A DNA stretch of 64,000 nucleotides from Flavobacteriaceae bacterium (GTDB taxonomy: Bacteria > Bacteroidota > Bacteroidia > Flavobacteriales > Flavobacteriaceae). The notes beneath the pieces were generated by a model. It saw nothing but the letters and a program-made list of their open reading frames with translations. It was not told the origin of the DNA and did no database searches. The translations under genes and the position numbers were made by a program. The stretch covers positions 1 through 64,000 of the forward strand of contig CANHEA010000004.1 of assembly GCA_947459635.1 (NCBI GenBank). The letters are read 5' to 3'. Each line of letters opens with the position of its first letter. Position 1 is the stretch's first letter. This document shows positions 30,001 to 38,010 of this stretch, piece after piece.

Positions 30001-31308
30001 GGAAGACACACTTACTAGAGTGTAGGTTGTATTTAATGTTAGGAATGGAGTAGTTAAGGTAAAATTGCCGGAAGCATTTAACGTAATCACCTGGTTTGGA
30101 CCAGTCCCTGTAGAATAAGTAACCGTCGCACCAGGAGTACCAACAAAATCAATAAATCCATTTCTTCCAAAGCAAACATTAGCATTCGTTGTACTAATAG
30201 AGGCCGTTGGCAAAGGCAATAAAATTATAGTTACAGTAGACGTTACATTAGGACAAGGCGCCGAAGAAACAGTATACGTAAAAGTATAAGGACTTCCAGA
30301 AAGTGTCAATGTCGACACATTCACACTTCCAAGATTACCACCACTTGTTGTCAACGGTCCACTCCATGTTCCGGTTGCGTCTGGATTTCCGGTTAATTCG
30401 TCAAATAAGTTAAAGCTTGGAAAAGTAGGCAAATCATTCACACAAATTCTCTTAACAGCGCTTACACCGGGATTACCAGGTTCTACTAAAAATGTTTGCA
30501 CTTGTAATCTTGCTGCACTTTCGCAAGGCAAATCTACAGTAGTAGCATAATAACTTTGACCCGAAGCCAAAGGAGTTGTAGAAGGAATTGCAATATTTGA
30601 CGTTGCCGACGCATACCAGTTATTATTTCCGCTCGCAATAATATTATCTAAAGTTGGCGGATTATTTGGATCATTGCAAAAGAACTGAATTGGATTGCCA
30701 GCAGGAATCGGTACCACACCAATTGTAGCTTGAACACTTCTTCTCGAAGTCTCGCATCCTGTTATTGGATTAGTTTGACTCGCATAATAAAAAGCATTGT
30801 CAATCAAAATGGTTGTTGGCGCCAATGGAGAGCCTCCCGAAGCAGATAAATACCATTGAATATTATTTCCGGTAGCCGTCAAATCAGCAACCGTAGCATC
30901 AGACTGAGCATCCACACACGGACCTTGAAATGGTTGCGCAATAGGTTTGCCGTAAATTGTCACTAATACACTTGGTCGCGTCCCACAAGTACCTGCGGTA
31001 TTATCTACAAAATAAGACGCACCACTAACCAGTACAAATCCACTTGGCAACGGAGTTGTTGAAGTTGCAGAATCATACCAGACCACACCTCCCCCAGTAT
31101 CTGTCGCTACTAAATTAGCAACAGTAGGAGAACTTGGAGCGAATTGAATATCACAAAAAGTTTGTGGACTAGTAGCAGTTGGACACTGACCATACGTCAT
31201 CGTCGCAAGCGCAAAAAACAAAATGGAATAGAGTATTTTTTTACTAAGAGTATTAATTCTCATAAGCATAACAAATTGACCAATTAAGAAATTTAAAAAG
31301 ACTATCAA
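24079..31308 (-). CDS. Giant SprB-like T9SS type B surface adhesin; likely start 31263
   Basis: 2409 aa; signal peptide; 11 + 5 tandem ~80-aa repeats; C-terminus [43 protein letters not shown] (gliding motility/T9SS type B domain). Confidence 0.93.
   Translation of the reverse strand: [2409 protein letters not shown]
25812..27018 (-). repeat. Five tandem ~243-bp coding repeats (CSNGxxxxLFxLLGxxxQxGGTW... class)
   Basis: Repeated C[SV]N...LGG.PQ.GGTW...LASGT..FDP..D.A..Y.YT in the translation. Confidence 0.85.
27286..29940 (-). repeat. Eleven tandem ~241-bp coding repeats (PKD/Ig-like [22 protein letters not shown]...)
   Basis: Eleven consecutive units PTV.V....C.G..A.(V/I)TA.PG..G.Y.Y.WTVP.GA..PGNVA.F.T...G.YSV.IT...T.C.S. 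Confidence 0.92.
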
Positions 31309-31618
31309 ATAGCGCTTTCATAATAAAAATCTAATGTTTTTAGAATTCAATTCACCGTTTAAACAAAACGGAATTATTCAAAAAACTATAGTCTAAATTA
31401 CACCACTATATTAATTCATTTTATCTTTTTAATTTTTGGCTTTTTTTTATATTATGAACAAAATCATTAACAATTTGTTGATAACAAAAAAATAAAATTA
31501 AGATATTAAAAAATTAATAATGAACGTATTAGAGGTGCAAAATCAATGTTATTAACATAATGCAATTTTACAAACGCGTCAATTTATTCCCAATTTTGAT
31601 TTTGCCGTTTATAAAAAA

Positions 31619-31645
31619 AAACTCCAAAAACAAGTTCTGGAGTTT
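31619..31645 (-). terminator. Terminator after the 31698..32123 gene
   Basis: AAACTCCAaaaacaagttcTGGAGTTT with an A-run on + strand (U-run on minus transcript). Confidence 0.75.
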
Positions 31646-31697
31646 AATTAGTGACACTAAGGAAATCAGCGATTTCTATAAGAAATGGTCTGGTCGT

Positions 31698-32123
31698 TTA
31701 CCGTTCTCCTTTTTCCATGTAGTTTACTATATTATATACAACAATGAAATCTTTATGATTTATATACAGTTGCTTTCTGTTATTTTGATTCTTCCTAGTA
31801 ATAATTGAAAGCGTAAAAGGAACGCCATCATCATCCCGACAGGTGAAAGGATAAACCAAATCATTTTCATTTTCCTCTTTCTCCTGATAACTCACAATTT
31901 CGTATAATTGAATTTCTTGCGAATACAAGATAAATCTATTTTTAGTGGTATCCAACGAAATTATTAGCGATGTCTCCTTCAAATCAGACCATTTCCCCCA
32001 CTCTCCTTTTTCGTTTTTCTCCATTACGCTTAAACCAGTTGCCATAAATTTGTAGGTCTGCGCCCCAGCCATTAAAAGCGATAAGAAAAAGAAAACGATA
32101 CTATATCTCAATTTTAATTTCAT
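31698..32123 (-). CDS. Small secreted protein of unknown function
   Basis: 141-aa ORF with signal peptide (LRYSIVFFFLSLLMAGAQT). Confidence 0.65.
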   Translation of the reverse strand: MKLKLRYSIVFFFLSLLMAGAQTYKFMATGLSVMEKNEKGEWGKWSDLKETSLIISLDTTKNRFILYSQEIQLYEIVSYQEKEENENDLVYPFTCRDDDGVPFTLSIITRKNQNNRKQLYINHKDFIVVYNIVNYMEKGER

Positions 32124-32142
32124 ACGGTCTTTGTTTATTTCT

Positions 32143-33087
32143 TTAGAAGTTTATTGACTCTAGTTTATTTTTAACCAACGTAAATTCAGAGATAATGTCC
32201 TCCATGATTTGACTCACAGGAGCAATATTATCAATCAATCCTGCAATTTGTCCAATTTCTAATTCACCTTCAATCAAATCGCCTTCAAACATTCCTTTTT
32301 TGGCTCTGGCTCTTCCCAACAATAACTTAAGTTCAGCCGTCGTTGGACATTTCTCGTAGAGCGCCTGCAAATCATCATAAAATTTGTTCTTAATAAGCCG
32401 AACAGGAGCTAGTTCTTTCAAAGTTAGTTGTGTTCCGCCCTCCTCTACTTCCAATATGGTTTTCTTAAAATTCTCGTGCGATGAAGATTCGATAGAGGCT
32501 GCAAATCGGCTTCCCATTTGAACCCCATCGGCACCCAAAATCATAGCAGCCAACATTCCTCTACCCGTCGCAATTCCACCAGCAGCAATTAAAGGAATGG
32601 AAATATTTCTTTTCACCATCGGAATTAAAGTCAATGTTGTCGTTTCCTCTCGTCCGTTATGCCCACCCGCTTCAAAGCCTTCAGCAACCACTGCGTCAAC
32701 GCCGGCATCTTGAGCTTTCAATGCAAATTTCGAACTACTTACGACATGCACAACCGTGATCCCGTTTTCTTTCAACAAACTTGTCCATGTTTTTGGATTT
32801 CCCGCGGAAGTAAAAACGATTTTCACGCCCTCTTCCATAATAATAGTAATGATCTCTTCAATATTGGGATATAACATCGGAACATTGACACCAAATGGTT
32901 TATCGGTTGCTTTTTTACATTTTTGAATGTGTTCGCGCAATACTTCAGGATACATCGAACCCGCACCAATCAATCCCAAGCCTCCAGCATTGCTCACTGC
33001 ACTCGCTAGTTTATAGCCGCTGTTCCAAATCATTCCACCTTGAACAATTGGGTACTGTATTTTGAAAAGGTCCGTAATTCTATTCAT
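32143..33087 (-). CDS. Nitronate monooxygenase / 2-nitropropane dioxygenase family
   Basis: NRITDLFKIQYPIVQGGMIW, AEGFEAGGHNG, PLIAAGGIATGRGMLAAMILGADGVQMGSRF. Confidence 0.92.
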   Translation of the reverse strand: MNRITDLFKIQYPIVQGGMIWNSGYKLASAVSNAGGLGLIGAGSMYPEVLREHIQKCKKATDKPFGVNVPMLYPNIEEIITIIMEEGVKIVFTSAGNPKTWTSLLKENGITVVHVVSSSKFALKAQDAGVDAVVAEGFEAGGHNGREETTTLTLIPMVKRNISIPLIAAGGIATGRGMLAAMILGADGVQMGSRFAASIESSSHENFKKTILEVEEGGTQLTLKELAPVRLIKNKFYDDLQALYEKCPTTAELKLLLGRARAKKGMFEGDLIEGELEIGQIAGLIDNIAPVSQIMEDIISEFTLVKNKLESINF

Positions 33088-34706
33088 TATCGTTTGGATA
33101 TTTTTCCAGATTGCGACCCATTCTTACTCGTGATTTGATACGAATACATGCCAGAAGAGATCCCAGTAAGATCTACTCTTTTGTTCTCCGCATTAATTGC
33201 TTTTGACAAAATCAATTGCCCCATAGAATTGTAAAAATATATCGTCGCGTCGCCGTATCCGGCTGGAAATGCAATCGAAACTGAATCGACAACTGGATTT
33301 GGATAAATCATAAACTTTTGCTCATCGACTGTGTTCAATTTCAATAAACCACTATTCAGTGCCTGATTAAAATCTGGAATTCCATATCCCAATTCAGTCG
33401 TTGGACTATTATAAATGCTCGCTGATTGTTTTATCAATTGTATGATTTCGGCATTAGTTGCATTGGGCAAAGCTTGCCATAAACAAGCCACCATTCCTGC
33501 CGTAATTGGTCCAGAAAATGAAGTCCCACTTGCGGTAGTTATATTCCCACTAGTAGAAGACAAAACAGACTGTTGTCCTTGCGCAACGACATCTGGCTTT
33601 ACTCTTTCATCAAAGGATGGACCTTGCGAACTAAAACTTGCATAATTCCCTGCGGCATTAACCGCTCCAATAGCCAAAGCATTGATGGCGTCTGCTGGCG
33701 CGGATATATAAAACCACGGATCATTTCCTGAATTTCCGGCTGAATTGACGCATACCATTCCACGAGTAAAAGCAATATCCAATCCCTTTGAAATAAACGT
33801 AGATGTGCCATTCATGTCAGCATACGTAAAATTATAATTGGGATTGTCAAATTCTGTATACCCTAATGAAGTTGTAATAATATCAGCACCTACTCTATCT
33901 GCTTCTTCCGCAGCTTCTACCCAAAGTGACAATTCTAATGGCCATTCATTGTCGCCATCTTCTGTTATAAACAAATAATAGGAAGCATCCGGAGCCGTTC
34001 CAACCAATTCATTATCTTGAAATCCACCCATCGTTGATAAGACCATCGTTCCGTGCGAAATTCCAGTGTAGAAATCCGCATTGCGATTAACATAGTCGTA
34101 ACCTCCTAAAATCTGATTGTTATCGCGCAACCTCGAAAATGGAGGGGCGATATCTACACCAGGAAATCCGCCATCCATCACCGCAATTATCTTTCCTGTC
34201 CCAGTAAAATTTTGTTGATGTAAAAGCTGACCATTTAGCATCTCAATTTGATTGGCAGAGCTACCATAATTGAAAAATGAATCTGTTTCAAACTTCTTAT
34301 TCACCTTTTTCATTTTCTTGCGAGGAACAACAGGTCTCAATGGATTATTCAACAATCGATTGGCAAAATCAACACGCTCTACAAAATTTAAAGTAGTAAG
34401 TGCCCGAATTGTTTCTTCCGATCCCTGAACGTGCATGGCATTAAACCATTTTGATTTGGCAAGCACAACGATTCCTTGTGTGGCCGTAATTTGGTCAATA
34501 TAGGTTTGAGTAATTGGAGCGTCTTTAATATCTAAGGCAATATTTTGCGTTATCCTTCTGTCTAAAGACCTTTGCGACAATTCGGAAAGCGGATTGTCGA
34601 AAAAAGCTTGTGCGTTGGGTTTTGCATTAAAGTAAACCCAGGCATCTTCCTGACTGTAGGTAGCGCTTGAAAAAACAATCACTACTAGTAAAACGAATTT
34701 TTTCAT
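33087..34706 (-). CDS. S8 family serine peptidase with type A T9SS sorting domain
   Basis: IIAVMDGGFPGVD, ISHGTMVLSTMGG, ASGTSFSGPITAGMVA; C-terminus MIYPNPVVDSVSIAF...GISSGMYSYQITSKNGSQSGKISKR. Confidence 0.93.
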   Translation of the reverse strand: MKKFVLLVVIVFSSATYSQEDAWVYFNAKPNAQAFFDNPLSELSQRSLDRRITQNIALDIKDAPITQTYIDQITATQGIVVLAKSKWFNAMHVQGSEETIRALTTLNFVERVDFANRLLNNPLRPVVPRKKMKKVNKKFETDSFFNYGSSANQIEMLNGQLLHQQNFTGTGKIIAVMDGGFPGVDIAPPFSRLRDNNQILGGYDYVNRNADFYTGISHGTMVLSTMGGFQDNELVGTAPDASYYLFITEDGDNEWPLELSLWVEAAEEADRVGADIITTSLGYTEFDNPNYNFTYADMNGTSTFISKGLDIAFTRGMVCVNSAGNSGNDPWFYISAPADAINALAIGAVNAAGNYASFSSQGPSFDERVKPDVVAQGQQSVLSSTSGNITTASGTSFSGPITAGMVACLWQALPNATNAEIIQLIKQSASIYNSPTTELGYGIPDFNQALNSGLLKLNTVDEQKFMIYPNPVVDSVSIAFPAGYGDATIYFYNSMGQLILSKAINAENKRVDLTGISSGMYSYQITSKNGSQSGKISKR

Positions 34707-34731
34707 AATCTAATTTTTTGATTCAGTAAAC

Positions 34732-35919
34732 TTACGAAATTACTCCAGATCCAACTAATTCATCATCAAGATACCAAGCCACAAATTGCCCGGAGGTAAT
34801 TGCAGATTGCGGTTGATCAAACGAAACAAACAATCCTTTTTCAAATTGGTGTAAAGTGGCCGATTGCAATTCCTGACGGTATCTAATTCGGGCTTGTACT
34901 TGCAAGGTTTGACCGTTTCCAATCCGCAAATCTTCTCGTATCCAATGCACTTCTTCGGGTTTGACAAAAAGCGACTTTTTAAATAAACCGGGATGGCGGC
35001 TTCCTTGACCTGTATAAATGGTATTGGTTTCTACATCCGTAGCAATAACAAATAAGGCTTCCGCGGTTCCTCCGACATTTAATCCTTTGCGTTGGCCCGT
35101 CGTAAAGTAATGAGCACCTTGATGTTTCCCAACCACTTTTCCCATGGCAGGTTCGTATTGTATTGAAGTAGATTCTAATTCTAAATGTTCTTCTAGTGAA
35201 TTTGACGCTGATCTTATCTCGCTGTAGACAGGCAAGTCCGACGCCACTTCGAAAATCAATCCTGGTTTTGGCTGCAATTTCTGCTGCAAGAATTCAGGTA
35301 ATTTTACCTTTCCAATAAAACAAAGTCCTTGGGAATCTTTCTTTTCAGCGGTCACCAAATCCATTTCTGCTGCGATTGCACGAACTTCTGGCTTGGTTAA
35401 CTCGCCAATCGGAAAAAGTGATTTCGATAACTGTTCTTGAGATAATTGACAAAGAAAATAAGACTGATCTTTGTTGGTGTCAACACCCGCCAAAAGTTGA
35501 TAGATGGTTTTTCCGTCTTTTTCCAACTCCCCTTTTCTACAATAATGCCCAGTCGCGACATAATCAGCACCTAGGCTCAATGCAATTTTCATAAAAACAT
35601 CAAACTTGATTTCACGATTGCATAAAATATCTGGGTTGGGCGTTCGACCTTTCTCGTATTCATTGAACATGTAGTCGACAATCTTCTCTTTATACTGTTC
35701 GCTTAAATCAACCGTTTGAAATGGAATTCCGAGTTTTTGAGCGACTAAAAGTGCGTCGTTGCTATCTTCGAGCCATGGACATTCATTAGAAATGGTCACA
35801 GAATCATCATGCCAATTTTTCATAAACAGACCAATCACTTCATAGCCTTGCTGTTGCAACAAGTACGCTGCTACGCTTGAATCTACTCCGCCAGAAAGCC
35901 CAATAACGACTCGTTTCAT
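34732..35919 (-). CDS. mnmA: tRNA 2-thiouridine(34) synthase MnmA
   Basis: [67 protein letters not shown]. Confidence 0.97.
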   Translation of the reverse strand: MKRVVIGLSGGVDSSVAAYLLQQQGYEVIGLFMKNWHDDSVTISNECPWLEDSNDALLVAQKLGIPFQTVDLSEQYKEKIVDYMFNEYEKGRTPNPDILCNREIKFDVFMKIALSLGADYVATGHYCRKGELEKDGKTIYQLLAGVDTNKDQSYFLCQLSQEQLSKSLFPIGELTKPEVRAIAAEMDLVTAEKKDSQGLCFIGKVKLPEFLQQKLQPKPGLIFEVASDLPVYSEIRSASNSLEEHLELESTSIQYEPAMGKVVGKHQGAHYFTTGQRKGLNVGGTAEALFVIATDVETNTIYTGQGSRHPGLFKKSLFVKPEEVHWIREDLRIGNGQTLQVQARIRYRQELQSATLHQFEKGLFVSFDQPQSAITSGQFVAWYLDDELVGSGVIS

Positions 35920-35953
35920 TTTGCCAATTTTGCAGCAAAAATACGATAAAATT

Positions 35954-36667
35954 TTATTTGGATTTTGCTTTTACAAGTTTCTTAACCTTTGACATATTTT
36001 CTTCGCTGACCAACTTTCCGTTTGCGTAAAATTGCCAAATTCCTTTTTTCTTGCCATTCACATAAATGCCTTGTGCCACTATATTTCCTTGCGGATCTCT
36101 ATAGATTGCTTTGCCATCAAATTGCCCATTCTTATAATTAGACTCTTCTAAGATTACACCATTTGTAGTATACTTTTTGTATGAACCGTTTTTAACACCA
36201 TTGGAATAAGTGGTTTCTTCTGCAATTTTAGCATCAGGATAAAAGACACTCCTAGTCCCGTCGAGTTTGCCTTTGACATATTGCTCTAACGTCATAATTA
36301 CCTTCGAATTTTCGTGGTAATATTTCCATTGACCCTCATAAAGTTTGTTGACCACTTTACCTTCACTAACAACATTCTTCGATTGATTGTAGAAAATGGT
36401 ATAAGCCGAGTTGTCTTTTTTGTTGAATTCTCTTGTAGCGATTACTGTTTGTGCTTGGGTGTCGTCATAGTATTTAAATGTTCCGACTTCTTTACCATGA
36501 TCGAACGTGCCATCATAACGCAATCGTTTAGATTCCGGATAATAGCCTTTCCACAATCCGTTCTTATTGCCTTTTTCGTCCAGTTGATTGACGTCTGTTT
36601 GTGCATTTGCAATAGTATTTAGTGCCAAAACGAGCATAATTGCAAAGAACCTTTTATTAATTTTCAT
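35954..36667 (-). CDS. MORN-like repeat protein (YwqK-type)
   Basis: Repeated [20 protein letters not shown] / [33 protein letters not shown] units; start chosen at [13 protein letters not shown] within ORF 35954..36709. Confidence 0.8.
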   Translation of the reverse strand: MKINKRFFAIMLVLALNTIANAQTDVNQLDEKGNKNGLWKGYYPESKRLRYDGTFDHGKEVGTFKYYDDTQAQTVIATREFNKKDNSAYTIFYNQSKNVVSEGKVVNKLYEGQWKYYHENSKVIMTLEQYVKGKLDGTRSVFYPDAKIAEETTYSNGVKNGSYKKYTTNGVILEESNYKNGQFDGKAIYRDPQGNIVAQGIYVNGKKKGIWQFYANGKLVSEENMSKVKKLVKAKSK

Positions 36668-36947
36668 AAATCTAGTAAACATATCATTTTGTAAAACTTC
36701 ACTAAGCATTTTTTAGTATGTCAAAAGTACATTATTATTTTGATTGTCGCTTAGAGGCAATCTGTCTTTACTAGTAATAACTACTTATATTTCTATTTAT
36801 TGTTGCTACATAATAGTCGAAAATGATAGTAAACACTCTTAAAATAAATCCCAAAACCAAGCTGAATTGTAGCGATTTAAGAAAATATTATCATTTTACT
36901 AAATTTTGTTTGATAGATTTGCAATCTAATTAAACACTCTATAAACT

Positions 36948-37958
36948 ATGAAAACAAACATTAAATTTATTTTAGTAGCACTAATTGCTATTGTGTCCTT
37001 TTCAGTTACTTCTTGTAGCAGCAGCAGCGATAGTTCAGATCCTGCTCCTACACCTCAGACCATCACTCAAATTGCACAAGGAAATGCGAATTTGTCTCTT
37101 TTGGTAAAAGCATTAACAAAAACTGATCTTGCAGGAACGTTGAACGCAGCGGGTACTTATACTGTTTTCGCTCCAGATAATACTGCCTTCATTGCTGCTG
37201 GTTATACTGATGCAGCTGCTATTGATGCCTTAACAACTGAAGAAACTGCTGCACTGAAAAATATTTTATTAAACCATGTACTTTCAACAAAAAAAACAGC
37301 GGCTGAATTAACCACTGGTTATAAAAAGACATTGGCTGTTCCCGTTGCAAATCCAACAGGAAAAATAGATATGTTCGTAAGTAATACTGCAGATGGAGTT
37401 ATTTTAAATTCCACCAGCGAAGTATCAACTCCAAATATCGCTGCTTCAAATGGAATAATACATATTGTGGATGAAGTAATTGCTTTGCCTTCTATAGTTA
37501 CTTTTGTGGGCTCAGATCCAAATTTAACCTCTTTATATGCTGCAGTAACTAGACTTGATCAAGCATCAGCTGGTTTTGTTGGACTCCTAAGTGGCACAAC
37601 TTCTTCTCCATTTACTGTTTTTGCACCCACTAATGCTGCTTTTACTTCTTATCCTACAGAATCAGGTAACACTGCAAGTGAATTAACGGGAGGAAATTTG
37701 ACCAAGATCTTAAAATATCATGTTGTTTCAGGGCAAAATTATAGTTCATCACAATTGTTTGGTTTAACAACACTGACAACTCTTTTAGATACTGGTGCGT
37801 CAGGATTTCAAGCTATTACGGTTGTCGCAAATCCTGCAAGTGGATTGCAACTTAAAGACAATAATAATAAATCAACTTCTCTTGATGTAGCTTACGACAT
37901 TCAAGCTAACAATGGTATCATTCATCAAATAAAAAATGTTTTGAAACCAAATTTGTAG
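36948..37958 (+). CDS. Fasciclin-domain lipoprotein (two FAS1 domains)
   Basis: Lipobox SVTSCSS; YTVFAPDNTAF and FTVFAPTNAAF FAS1 motifs with IIHIVDEV/IIHQIKNVL. Confidence 0.93.
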   Translation: MKTNIKFILVALIAIVSFSVTSCSSSSDSSDPAPTPQTITQIAQGNANLSLLVKALTKTDLAGTLNAAGTYTVFAPDNTAFIAAGYTDAAAIDALTTEETAALKNILLNHVLSTKKTAAELTTGYKKTLAVPVANPTGKIDMFVSNTADGVILNSTSEVSTPNIAASNGIIHIVDEVIALPSIVTFVGSDPNLTSLYAAVTRLDQASAGFVGLLSGTTSSPFTVFAPTNAAFTSYPTESGNTASELTGGNLTKILKYHVVSGQNYSSSQLFGLTTLTTLLDTGASGFQAITVVANPASGLQLKDNNNKSTSLDVAYDIQANNGIIHQIKNVLKPNL

Positions 37959-37977
37959 CATTTAAGATATAACAATC

Positions 37978-38010
37978 AAAAAAGCCTTCCTAACCGAAGG
38001 CTTTTTTATT
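37978..38010. terminator. Bidirectional terminator between convergent genes
   Basis: AAAAAAGCCTTCctaaccGAAGGCTTTTTTATT. Confidence 0.9.

Noticed and set aside
35954-36709. Toxin-antitoxin system suggested by the YwqK antitoxin family name
   Set aside because: Only MORN-like repeats and a signal peptide are visible; no partner toxin gene adjacent.
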